Shown in pieces: positions 1 to 6,889 of a stretch of DNA of 8,365 bases. Source of the stretch: an uncultured delta proteobacterium (GTDB lineage: Bacteria > RBG-13-61-14 > DRUE01); the NCBI GenBank assembly GCA_903897985.1, contig CAIUDS010000699.1, forward strand, positions 1 through 8,365, given 5' to 3'. How positions within the stretch are numbered: the first letter of the stretch is position 1; each line of letters begins with the position of its first letter. The translations under genes were made by a program, and so were the position numbers. The notes under the pieces are model-generated. The model was given only the letters and a program-made list of their open reading frames with translations. It ran no database searches and had not been told where the DNA came from.

Positions 1-1122
1 GACCCGGAACAAGACTCCGCCACCTACATCATGACCGGAGGCACCACGGGCATACCCAAGGCCGCAATGCTCACCCATTTCAACCTGGTCAGCAACGCGG
101 TCCAGAGCGCGGCCTGGCTTTACAAGGTCTCCCCCGGCTGCTGCTCGGTGGGCGTGCTCCCCTTGTTCCACAGCTTTGCCATGACCTGCGTGATGAATAT
201 TTCCGTCAAGGTCGGCGCCTGGATGATGCTCTTCCCGAAACCGCCCGAGACCGACGAACTGGTCCGCACCGTTGCCAAGATCGCCCCGGACGGGGCGACT
301 TTGTATCCGGGCGCGGAGTTCCTGTTCAAGCGCCTGGCGGAATTTCCGGACTTGGAAAAATACCAAGTCACCGGCAAGTTCTCGCTGTGCGTTTCCGGGG
401 CCGGGCCTCTGCACCGGCCGGTCCAGGAGGCCTTTGAACGGAGGACCGGCGGGAGACTGACCGAGGGTTACGGCCTGACCGAGTCCAGCCCGGTGGTGAG
501 CGCGAGCCCGTTCTGGGGCAAGCGCAAGATCGGCTCGATCGGCCTGCCCTTCCCGGGCACCGATTGGAAAATCCTGGAGTCGGAAGGGAGCAAGGAACTG
601 CCTTATGGAGAGCTGGGCGAGATCTGAGTGTACGGGCCGCAGGTGATGAAGGGCTACTTGAACCAGCCGGAGGAGACCAAAGAGGTGCTGACGGAAATCG
701 GCGGTCGGATCTGGCTCCGGACCGGGGACATCGGGTATATGGACGAGGAAGGCTGGATTTACATCCGGGACCGCAAAAAGCAGTTGATCAAATACAAGGG
801 CTACAGCATCTTCCCGAAGGAGATCGAGGAACTGGTGGGACAGCATCCCGCGGTGAGCGAGGTTGCGGCCGCGGGCATCCCGGACCCGGACACCGGGGAA
901 ATCATCAAGATCTGGGTGGTGCTGCGCACGGAATACGCGGGCAAGGTTACGGAGGCCGAGTTGATCGCCTGGTCTCGAGACAATATGACGCATTACAAGG
1001 TGCCGCGGCTGGTGGAATTCCGGCCGGACCTGCCCAAAAGCATGGTGGGCAAGGTTATGCGGCGGGAGTTACAGGAAGCCGATCCGCTTTTTCAGGAGCG
1101 GAAAAAGCTTACCAAGAAATAA
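1..1122 (+). CDS. AMP-forming acyl-CoA synthetase (FadD-like), 5'-truncated by the window and interrupted by an in-frame TGA
   Basis: An adenylate-forming enzyme of the ANL superfamily that would activate a fatty or other carboxylic acid with ATP and then CoA in the cytoplasm. The reading frame is open from base 1, so the true start is upstream. Visible motifs in order: phosphate-binding loop TGGTTGIPK (codons 12-20), EGYGLTES (from base 463), RTGD (from base 718), the hinge stretch RDRKKQLIKYKG (from about 769), and the C-terminal PKSMVGKVMRREL whose catalytic Lys is codon 351 (1051-1053). All the C-terminal motifs expected of the family are present. The one defect is TGA at 625-627 inside the conserved stretch GELGEI-x-VYGPQVMKGY; the frame is intact on both sides. 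It could be a recent nonsense mutation, a base-call error, a selenocysteine codon, or two pieces made by reinitiation at GTG 628. The exact acyl substrate cannot be told. Confidence 0.85.
625..627 (+). other. In-frame TGA inside the acyl-CoA synthetase
   Basis: The codon lies between GEI and VYGPQVMKGY. Members of this family commonly have a small or aromatic residue, including Cys, here, and TGA is one base from TGC, TGT and TGG. The sequence just downstream can form only a short stem (635-638 with 652-655) whose 13-base loop contains GGT. That is loosely like a bacterial SECIS but too weak to accept alone. TGA is a real stop elsewhere in the window, so genome-wide recoding is excluded. Confidence 0.6.
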
Positions 1123-1155
1123 TCCCCCTGACTACGGAAAAAAATCTTCGGGAGC

Positions 1156-1764
1156 ATGAGATCAATGAAGGGATGCTTGAAATTCTTTTTGGGCGTGATT
1201 CTATTCTTCCTGCTCGCGGCCGCGGCCGCGGGTATTTACGGCATCATCTGGACGGAGCGGCATCTGTATGCGGAGCAGGGCATGGCCCTCGAAGTTCCGG
1301 AGCTGGACCTGCCGCATCAGGCCAATTTGCTCAAGCTCTTTCCCCTCAAGGGCTTCCTTTCCTCGAATAGCAAACTCCCGCAGGTAAAAGTGAAATTGAA
1401 TGAAAAAGAGGCCAACTGGCTCTTGAACCATTACTTCCTGGCGAAGAATTCCGGAGCCCGGGCCGAACTCAAGTTCGAGGAAAACCGGGTGACCGGCAAG
1501 TATTCCCGGCGGATCAACCCGCAAAAATATTTCAACCTGATGGCCGACGCCTCCCTCAACTACCACAACTGCGTGGTCCAGGTCGGCATCGAGCGTCTGC
1601 AGGTCGGGGATTACCTGGCGCCCACCACCGTGCTGGGAGAACTCGGATACCTGGCGGAATATTACCTCGAGCTGAATTTTTGCGGCGCCGGAGACCGGGG
1701 GTTTCTTCTGAGCGACCTCGAGCTCAAGCCCGACTCGGTCTCGGCGCTGTTCGTGAAGCCCTAG
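1156..1764 (+). CDS. Membrane-anchored protein of unknown function
   Basis: A 202-residue protein I do not recognise. Residues about 6-28 form one hydrophobic segment rich in Leu and Ala (FFLGVILFFLLAAAAAGIYG), preceded by basic residues, so it is either a signal anchor or an uncleaved signal. The remainder should lie outside the cytoplasmic membrane. The segment VKVKLNEKEANWLLNHYFL and the alternating beta-like pattern after it are loosely reminiscent of single-pass lipid-binding-type proteins such as the YpmS/DUF2140 group, but this is only an impression. The start is ambiguous. ATG 1156 has GGAG only one base upstream, while ATG 1165 (residue 4) has GGGAG ten bases upstream and is the better-spaced choice. 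It begins 33 bases after the acyl-CoA synthetase and may share its transcript. It ends with TAG just before a palindromic repeat. Confidence 0.75.
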   Translation: MRSMKGCLKFFLGVILFFLLAAAAAGIYGIIWTERHLYAEQGMALEVPELDLPHQANLLKLFPLKGFLSSNSKLPQVKVKLNEKEANWLLNHYFLAKNSGARAELKFEENRVTGKYSRRINPQKYFNLMADASLNYHNCVVQVGIERLQVGDYLAPTTVLGELGYLAEYYLELNFCGAGDRGFLLSDLELKPDSVSALFVKP

Positions 1765-1778
1765 TGGGGTCCCTTAAA

Positions 1779-1841
1779 TTGTGGTGCAGGCATCTTGCCT
1801 GCCAACTTGTTGATTTTGCAGGCTGGAAGCCCGCACCACAA
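1779..1841. repeat. Cloverleaf-type palindromic intergenic repeat (REP-like)
   Basis: Outer arms TTGTGGT (1779-1785) and ACCACAA (1835-1841) are perfect complements. Between them are two hairpins. GCAGGC-ATCTT-GCCTGC (1786-1802) is a perfect 6-bp stem. GCAGGC-TGGAA-GCCCGC (1818-1834) has one mismatch. The two are joined by a 15-base A/T-rich linker. The whole can fold as a three-way junction or as one long imperfect inverted repeat. It fills the gap between two convergent genes and could stop transcription from both sides, though neither strand shows a good T-run directly after it. This GGTGCAGGCATCTTGCC type is familiar as a dispersed repeat in several environmental bacterial genomes. Confidence 0.75.
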
Positions 1842-1858
1842 CGGAAAAATCGGTTAAC

Positions 1859-2809
1859 TTATTTGCGGGACACTACCTTAGCGCACACCCGGCCCCAGTA
1901 ATCCAGCAGGTCGCGCAAGCTGGTCTCCAGCTTTATCCGCGGCCGGAAGCCCAGTTTCCGGATCCGGGCAACCGAGATCACGGCTTCCGCCTTCGGCTCC
2001 GGCCGCAACCGGCCGGCCGAAACCCGGATCTTAATATGGCTGCGCTCCAGGCCGCAGAACTCGATCATCTGGAACAGCAGATCCTCGATCGCCAGGTTCC
2101 GGCCCTGCGCCAGGTTGTAGGTTTGACCGGCCTCCGCTTTCTCCATCAGGAGCAAATATCCCGAGACCGCGTCGCGCACATCAATGAAATCCCTTTTGGC
2201 TTTCAGGTTCCCGACCTCGAGTTCGGCCCGGCGCAGGCCCATCTTGAGCTCAAGGAGCTGCCGCGCAAAACTGCTCACCACATATTCATCGCTCTGCCCG
2301 GGTCCGAACTGGTTGGCCGCCCGCGTCACCACCAGGTCCAGTCCGCAAGTCCGGTGATAGAACCGCGCGACTTCCTCCATGCCCAGCTTGCTCAGGGCAT
2401 AAGGGCTTAGGGGCGCGGGCCGATCCTCTTCCCGCAGCCGGCCCCGGGCGTCCCCATAGACCTGGGCCGTGCTGAGCAGGAGGGTCCGGCAAGGCTTATC
2501 GAGTTTCGCAACCGCGCCCAGCAGGTTCACGGCCATGCCGAGGTTGTCCCTGATGACGGTTGCCGGCTCGGAGAAAGACCTGGCGTTCGAGCTGTATCCG
2601 GCGAGATGATAAATCCGCTCGGGCTGAATCCGCCCAATCGCCTCCGCCGCGGCCCGGTCGTCGCGCAGGTCCGCGCAAAAAAACTTTACGGGAAATTTCG
2701 CGGGCGGGTTTTGGTCGAGGCCGGCCAGAGGCCCTTGGCCGCTATGAAGCAGGGCCTCGATCAAATGCCGGCCGATGAAGCCGCCGGCGCCGGTGATCAG
2801 GATCGTCAT
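1859..2809 (-). CDS. rmd: NAD(P)-dependent sugar-nucleotide reductase, probably GDP-6-deoxy-D-mannose reductase
   Basis: An extended short-chain dehydrogenase/reductase of 316 residues, the usual length for the family. The N-terminal Rossmann fold has G7-A-G-G10-F-I-G13, an acidic D48 in CADLRD, and HLAGYSSNARSF at about 68-79. The catalytic set is visible: Ser/Thr at 113-114 in STAQVYG, and the YxxxK pair Tyr137 and Lys141 in SPYALSK. In the GDP-mannose branch this enzyme reduces the 4-keto group of GDP-4-dehydro-6-deoxy-D-mannose to give GDP-D-rhamnose. The assignment to RMD rather than another epimerase rests mainly on its position directly behind gmd: the gmd stop and this ATG share one base (TGATG), so translation is coupled. 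A GDP-fucose-type or perosamine-type branch is less likely, because fucose synthase and aminotransferase motifs are not seen. It ends next to the palindromic repeat. Confidence 0.82.
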   Translation of the reverse strand: MTILITGAGGFIGRHLIEALLHSGQGPLAGLDQNPPAKFPVKFFCADLRDDRAAAEAIGRIQPERIYHLAGYSSNARSFSEPATVIRDNLGMAVNLLGAVAKLDKPCRTLLLSTAQVYGDARGRLREEDRPAPLSPYALSKLGMEEVARFYHRTCGLDLVVTRAANQFGPGQSDEYVVSSFARQLLELKMGLRRAELEVGNLKAKRDFIDVRDAVSGYLLLMEKAEAGQTYNLAQGRNLAIEDLLFQMIEFCGLERSHIKIRVSAGRLRPEPKAEAVISVARIRKLGFRPRIKLETSLRDLLDYWGRVCAKVVSRK

Positions 2810-3876
2810 CAGACTCTCGGGGCAGGACTGTTGCCAGCCGAGATTTGTCTCTGGAGCAGGGCCAGGTCCGCGTCCACCATCATCTTGACCAGCTGCTCGA
2901 ACCGGACTTCCGGCTTCCAGCCCAGCACCCGCTCGGCCTTGCCGTGGTCTCCGAGCAGGTGATGAACTTCCGCGGGCCGGAGCAGCTTGGGATCCACCTT
3001 GACATAATCATGCCAGTCCAGACCCAGATGGGAAAAGGCCGACTCCACGAACTCCGAAACCGAATGGCTGGCGCCGGTGGCGATCACGAAATCCTCCGGC
3101 CGGTCCTGCTGCAGCATCAGCCACATGGCCCGGACATAATCCCCGGCATAGCCCCAGTCCCGGCGGGCCTCGAGGTTCCCCAGGCTCAGGGACTGAGCCA
3201 AACCCAGCTTGATGCAGGCCGCGCCGTAGCTGATCTTCCGGCTCACGAATTCCAGGCCCCGCCGCGGGGACTCGTGGTTGAACAGGATCCCGCTCACCGC
3301 GAACAGGTTGTAGCTCTCCCGGTAATTGACCGTGATGAAATGGGCATAGACCTTGGCGACCCCGTAAGGACTGCGCGGATAAAAGGCCGTATCCTCGTTC
3401 TGGGGCGTTTGGCGGACCTTGCCGAACATCTCGCTCGAACTCGCCTGGTAGAACCGGGTATCGGGCTTTATTTGACGAATGGCCTCCAGCAGCCGGGTCG
3501 CGCCCAAGCCGGTGAATTCCCCGGTCAAAACCGGCTGGTTCCAACTGGTGGGCACAAAGCTCATGGCCGCCAGATTATAGACCTCATCCGGCCGCGCCAA
3601 CGCAATGGCATTATGCAGGGAATTCTGATCCAACAGGTCGCCCTGGATCAGTTCCAAATCTTTTTCGATATGCGCGATCCGGTCCAGCTTTTCATAACTC
3701 GAGCGCCGGATCATGCCGAAAACGCGGCAGCCCTTTTGCAGCAGAAGCTCCGCCAAATACGAGCCATCCTGGCCGGTAATCCCGGTTATGAGCGCTGTTT
3801 TGGGCACGCGTTGGATTATGCTATATCCTTTTGACGGGAGCTGCAAGCAGGCTTCAGCGCGTACCGATGGAAACAT
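2809..3876 (-). CDS. gmd: GDP-mannose 4,6-dehydratase
   Basis: Converts GDP-D-mannose to GDP-4-keto-6-deoxy-D-mannose, the entry step to GDP-rhamnose, GDP-fucose and related surface sugars. Numbered from the longest start, the sequence has the nucleotide-binding TGITGQDGSYL (31-41), the catalytic SSSEMFG (146-152), the YxxxK pair Tyr171/Lys175 in PYGVAKVYAHF, and the GMD signatures LFNHESPRRG (198-207) and LEARRDWGYAGDYV (235-248). Family members normally begin almost directly at the KxALITGITGQDG strand. The first 23 residues from ATG 3876 therefore look like an over-extension, and GTG 3807 (V24) gives the expected N-terminus. Neither start has a well-placed Shine-Dalgarno: AAGGA at about 3829-3833 is too far from GTG 3807. 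CATAAT just upstream of the GTG could be a -10 box giving a nearly leaderless mRNA, which is speculative. It is the first gene of a two-gene unit with rmd. Confidence 0.93.
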   Translation of the reverse strand: MFPSVRAEACLQLPSKGYSIIQRVPKTALITGITGQDGSYLAELLLQKGCRVFGMIRRSSYEKLDRIAHIEKDLELIQGDLLDQNSLHNAIALARPDEVYNLAAMSFVPTSWNQPVLTGEFTGLGATRLLEAIRQIKPDTRFYQASSSEMFGKVRQTPQNEDTAFYPRSPYGVAKVYAHFITVNYRESYNLFAVSGILFNHESPRRGLEFVSRKISYGAACIKLGLAQSLSLGNLEARRDWGYAGDYVRAMWLMLQQDRPEDFVIATGASHSVSEFVESAFSHLGLDWHDYVKVDPKLLRPAEVHHLLGDHGKAERVLGWKPEVRFEQLVKMMVDADLALLQRQISAGNSPAPRV

Positions 3877-3906
3877 CCGGCGCTCAGCGCAATCCCGCTA
3901 ACCCCC

Positions 3907-3942
3907 AAAAAAGAAGGCGGGTCTTTAACCCGCCTTCTTTTT
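3907..3942 (-). terminator. Rho-independent terminator behind the peptide gene
   Basis: A perfect 10-bp stem, GAAGGCGGGT (3913-3922) with ACCCGCCTTC (3928-3937), and a five-base loop. A-run 3907-3912 lies on one side and T-run 3938-3942 on the other, so the stem can extend by five A-T pairs and works in either direction. On the minus strand it follows the 41-residue peptide gene by about 25 bases, ending that unit and insulating it from gmd. Confidence 0.88.
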
Positions 3943-3963
3943 CTAACCGTTAATGTTTTCTGA

Positions 3964-4089
3964 TTAAACCACGCTTCCCGGCGATCCCGGGGTTCCCGGA
4001 ACGGAGGGGCCCGACAGGAAGGTCACATTGACCAGGTGCTTGTTCTTCTTGATCTCCGGCTTCTGATAACTCTTTTTCTCTTTCTTCAT
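3964..4089 (-). CDS. Small peptide with lasso-type RiPP leader motif and x-Pro-Gly tail (candidate precursor)
   Basis: A 41-residue peptide. The start is chosen at ATG 4089 because GGAG (4098-4101) lies eight bases upstream. ATG 4095, two codons earlier, is too close to it. The N-terminal half is very basic (MKKEKK...). It contains Tyr8, Pro11, Ile13 and Thr23, which match the Y-x2-P-x-L-x9-T spacing of leaders bound by PqqD-like RREs in lasso peptide systems; the usual Gly at Tyr+9 is Lys17. The tail, LSGPSVPGTPGSPGSVV, has three exact x-CCG-GGA codon triplets. It has no Cys and no Asp or Glu, so neither lasso ring closure nor lanthionine or sactionine chemistry is possible in the usual way. 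It is the last gene before a terminator, behind a pqqD-like gene and a lipoprotein gene. That it is translated is well supported; that it is a modified, exported peptide is inference. Confidence 0.75.
   Translation of the reverse strand: MKKEKKSYQKPEIKKNKHLVNVTFLSGPSVPGTPGSPGSVV
3976..4002 (-). repeat. Three 9-bp codon repeats (x-Pro-Gly) in the peptide gene
   Basis: Three consecutive units of NNN-CCG-GGA on the minus strand encode V-P-G, T-P-G and S-P-G (residues 30-38). Pro and Gly use the same codons in each copy, which suggests slippage-type expansion of a unit rather than chance. Confidence 0.7.
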
Positions 4090-4115
4090 TTTCATTTCTC
4101 CTTTCATTTTTTTTG

Positions 4116-4143
4116 CCGGGGGGAGGTTTAACCCTCCCCCCGG
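4116..4143 (-). promoter_or_regulatory. Intercistronic GC-rich hairpin before the peptide gene
   Basis: CCGGGGGGAGG (4116-4126) pairs perfectly with CCTCCCCCCGG (4133-4143) around a six-base loop. On the transcribed minus strand it falls 13 bases after the lipoprotein stop and is followed by a run of A, not T, then the peptide's ribosome site. It is therefore not a usual terminator. It is well placed to protect a processed peptide mRNA or to reduce readthrough, setting the peptide-to-lipoprotein ratio. Confidence 0.7.
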
Positions 4144-4156
4144 TTCTGGTTTCAGA

Positions 4157-6820
4157 CTATTGTACGCAGACCACTCCGACCACATACTGATTTCCACCGC
4201 AGGTATTTTTGCCTTTCGGACAAACATCCGAATTCCATGCCGGATTATCGCTGCGGATTCCGGGCGGAAGCGACGGATTGCCGACTTGCTTGCCTCCATT
4301 AATCAGCAGGTCGGAATTATCCATGGTGCCGGGACAAACGGGTGGAGCATCAACCGTGCCCTTCCGGAAGCAGAAGGTGGTGCCGGGGTCTTCATAAACG
4401 CCGCCGGTGGTTAAATTGGAAGCGGTTTTATTGTTCCATTGCAACTTCATGAAGTTATTGGCGGTCTGGTCAAACCGAATATAAGACCAATCTCCCGCCA
4501 ACGGAACGGCATCGGTGCTCCGTCTTACCTTCATAACCATCATGCCAAACCAGAAATCAATATCCGCATCCGCGCCCTCGGTAACCAGCTTGCATTTCGG
4601 GTAGAGCGCGCCATTGAGCTCGTAATGAGCTACGCCCCACATACCCGCATGGTAGGGGAAGTTGACCATGGAATTGCCCGTGCCGCCGCAATACTCGGTG
4701 GCGCTCTCGCTGATATACATGAAGGTGCGGAAAGGGGCGGTGGACGGCGCCTTGAAGAATTCAAAGGCTCCGGCGGCAGCTCCGGCCGCAGTATTCTGGC
4801 TGGAATAGAAATAAGCGCCGCTGTTGCTGGCTGGTTCGTCAATCTGCCATTTGGCATGGCTCCACGGCTTGGTGGATTGGCTTAAAGTTGAGGCGCCCGT
4901 AAACAACCGGGTAAAACCGCCCGGAAACACCGTTCCATTCGGAGTAGCAGCTGGCGACGAGAAGGTTTGCAGCACACCGGGATCCAGCAGGATTTCAAAC
5001 ATCATGGTGGTGTAATAGGGGGTGCCGGTTGCCGCCGCGGCGTAAATATTTTTCGCGGCTACGGCTGCATAAGTGCTCCAGAAGGTGCCGGCTTTGGTCT
5101 CGATATAGTCGGGGTATTCCAGGCCGAGATTAAGAGCGAAATAGGTTCCGGGCGCAAGGTGTGGGTTCGTGATCAAGGTTCCGCACCGGTTGGTTTCCGC
5201 GGCATCGGCTTTGACCCTGCTCATGGCGCCGTCCCAATAAGCTTTTCTGGCCGCATCCGCGCCGGCGCAGGCGCCGCCGGTGGTTGCCGTGTCCAAGGCC
5301 GCGCTGGTCGGGACCAGGTAAGCCAGTTGCGCATAATAGGTGGGATAATAAGTCTTATTCCACCGGGCATCGGGAGTAACGACCGAGCCGGTATCCGGCT
5401 CCCAAGGATAGTTGTTTCCGGTAAGCTGCATGTAGAACACATACTGCGACTGGCTTCCCGAAAATTTCCAGGTTTCGCTTAACTTTCCGCAAACCGGGTC
5501 CATCCATTGCGTCATATAGGGTAGGGCATTCGCGGGATGGGGGATGGTTTCACAGCCCTGGACCACCGGGTGCAGATAATCGGCCCAAGCGCCGCCAGTG
5601 GTATAACACTGCCCGGAATTCCACCCGTCCACCGGCTGGGTGGTCAAGATGTTCGGACGGTCGGAAGTGGCGCCGCCAATAAGCGGATAGTCGGAATTGC
5701 GCAGGGTCGCGGTCAGGCCCGGGCCGCTGGTGCCGCCGATCATGGCCCGGAGCTCTTCCCAATACAAATTGGTGGAATTTTTAATGGTAATGTTCGCGGT
5801 GGTGGTCTTATTGCCGCCGTCATCCGAATAAGACACGGAAGGGAACATGTAATCAATAAAAACCGTCCCGGGATTCGGAATCGTGCTGGCGACGGTCCGG
5901 GCCAGGGTCCCATTCACCAGGTCAAGAACATAATCGGCTGGGGTCACCGCCGGAGGGCTATAGGTATAGGTGACATAAACGGTTGTCGGATCGGTTATGC
6001 CGGCGCCATCTATCCTGACAATGGTTCCCGCAACCATATCCATCGTATAATCCGTATCCTGGGTGAAGCAGGTCCCGCCCTGGGCGATAGCGTCGCATAC
6101 ATTAATCATGCTCAATATATTCGTATGACTCAAAGTTACCGGCGTGGTCCCCGCCAAGATCGCCGGATCGTCATCCGCCTCAGGAATATCGGTTCGATAC
6201 ACTGTCGGAACCGGCGCGCCTAACAAGTTCTGGTGGGCAAGGGCGGTCGGGACGACCCCATTCAGAACCACCGCTTCTCCGCGCGCGGAGCCCTCATCAT
6301 AGACATCGAACGACAGGTCCATGGTCTGGCAATTGTTGCATTTGAAGTACTTGTAGCTGACATATACCATGGTGCTGTTCGGGATCGTGCTGCCCGGGGT
6401 CCGGGCAATGGTGCTCGGTATGGTCGGCGTTGAGGTGTCTGCGTTAAGAACAATGACATAGTCGGTGGTCGGATCGAATTTCGTGGCGCCGCAGGTGAAG
6501 GAACTGCCCATGGTGGCGCTGCAGACCACCTCGCTCTTGGCGACCATCCGGTTGTGCAAGGCGACCGTATTGCTGTCGGTCAAAAGCGCCGCCTGGGAAT
6601 AGGTAATCCCAATCGGATAGCCTTTCGCGGCCAAGGTTACCGGTTCAATTGTTATGCTTTCTCCTCGCGGATTAAGAGTTACTTTCCAGGTCCCCGCGGT
6701 CGGATGTTGCCGAGCCGAGATCGGCCCCTCATCCGAAGACGACGACGACCCTCCGCCGTAGCATCCGGCGAGCAGGGTGATCATGAAAAGTGTTACCGTC
6801 CATTTACCCATTGTTTTCAT
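4157..6820 (-). CDS. Large Cys-rich lipoprotein with N-terminal beta-type repeats, function unknown
   Basis: An 887-residue protein from ATG 6820, which has GGGAGG six bases upstream. The N-terminus is a lipoprotein signal: basic start, hydrophobic core, lipobox LAGC with Cys20. It is followed by Y-G-G-G and a Ser run, so it should be acylated and, with no Asp at +2, sent to the outer membrane. Three related units follow. Each has D-Y-x-(V/M)-x-hydrophobic, a G-T-(I/L)-x-R or IART strand, S-T-I-P or I-T-D-P, then (V/I)-Y-V-(S/T)-Y; they lie at about residues 72-160, 225-287 and 292-331. From about residue 340 to the end I recognise no family. This part is rich in Tyr, Trp, Asn, Gly and Thr and carries about a dozen scattered Cys, as expected of a disulfide-bonded exported protein. 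It lies between the pqqD-like gene and the peptide gene in the same direction. An in-frame upstream start also exists at TTG 6874. Confidence 0.85.
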   Translation of the reverse strand: MKTMGKWTVTLFMITLLAGCYGGGSSSSSDEGPISARQHPTAGTWKVTLNPRGESITIEPVTLAAKGYPIGITYSQAALLTDSNTVALHNRMVAKSEVVCSATMGSSFTCGATKFDPTTDYVIVLNADTSTPTIPSTIARTPGSTIPNSTMVYVSYKYFKCNNCQTMDLSFDVYDEGSARGEAVVLNGVVPTALAHQNLLGAPVPTVYRTDIPEADDDPAILAGTTPVTLSHTNILSMINVCDAIAQGGTCFTQDTDYTMDMVAGTIVRIDGAGITDPTTVYVTYTYSPPAVTPADYVLDLVNGTLARTVASTIPNPGTVFIDYMFPSVSYSDDGGNKTTTANITIKNSTNLYWEELRAMIGGTSGPGLTATLRNSDYPLIGGATSDRPNILTTQPVDGWNSGQCYTTGGAWADYLHPVVQGCETIPHPANALPYMTQWMDPVCGKLSETWKFSGSQSQYVFYMQLTGNNYPWEPDTGSVVTPDARWNKTYYPTYYAQLAYLVPTSAALDTATTGGACAGADAARKAYWDGAMSRVKADAAETNRCGTLITNPHLAPGTYFALNLGLEYPDYIETKAGTFWSTYAAVAAKNIYAAAATGTPYYTTMMFEILLDPGVLQTFSSPAATPNGTVFPGGFTRLFTGASTLSQSTKPWSHAKWQIDEPASNSGAYFYSSQNTAAGAAAGAFEFFKAPSTAPFRTFMYISESATEYCGGTGNSMVNFPYHAGMWGVAHYELNGALYPKCKLVTEGADADIDFWFGMMVMKVRRSTDAVPLAGDWSYIRFDQTANNFMKLQWNNKTASNLTTGGVYEDPGTTFCFRKGTVDAPPVCPGTMDNSDLLINGGKQVGNPSLPPGIRSDNPAWNSDVCPKGKNTCGGNQYVVGVVCVQ
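5828..6607 (-). repeat. Three diverged internal repeats in the lipoprotein
   Basis: Units at about 6341-6607, 5960-6148 and 5828-5947 encode a shared pattern ending in an aromatic-flanked beta strand (VYVSYKY, VYVTYTY, VFIDYMF). The first and third also share DNA: a stretch near 6382-6406 reading TCGGGATCGTGCTG...GGTCCGGGC recurs near 5874-5910. This indicates duplication rather than convergence. Such units are commonly seen in secreted and surface proteins as small beta-sandwich modules. Confidence 0.65.
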
Positions 6821-6889
6821 CAAAATCCTCCCTTCTTTTTGATTTTTACTGTCTTTTACTATCGAGAGATTCAAATCTTCACCTCCTCA
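6821..6889 (-). promoter_or_regulatory. Two strong ribosome sites in frame ahead of the lipoprotein
   Basis: The pqqD-like stop TGA (6887-6889) runs straight into GGAGGTGA (6879-6886), seven bases ahead of TTG 6874. A second site, GGGAGG (6827-6832), stands six bases ahead of ATG 6820. TTG 6874 is in frame with ATG 6820 with no stop between, so the first site would add 18 polar residues before the signal peptide. It could also serve only to couple translation with the upstream gene. Confidence 0.7.

Noticed and set aside
625..627. Reassigned genetic code (TGA as Trp or Gly)
   Set aside because: TGA is the natural stop of gmd and of the pqqD-like gene in the same window.
2845..3834. Long open frame on the plus strand opposite gmd
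   Set aside because: It is antisense to a clear gmd with all catalytic motifs, has no family features, and is the usual shadow of a GC-rich gene.
3976..4008. Collagen-like protein segment
   Set aside because: Only three x-Pro-Gly triplets, far too short for a triple helix.
3964..4089. Calling the peptide a true lasso precursor
   Set aside because: No Asp or Glu is available for the ring, the leader Gly is Lys, and no B2 protease or cyclase gene is present.
4090..4299. N-terminal extension of the peptide gene to ATG 4299
   Set aside because: It overlaps the lipoprotein end and the intercistronic hairpin; ATG 4089 has an ideal ribosome site and yields a compact leader-like peptide.
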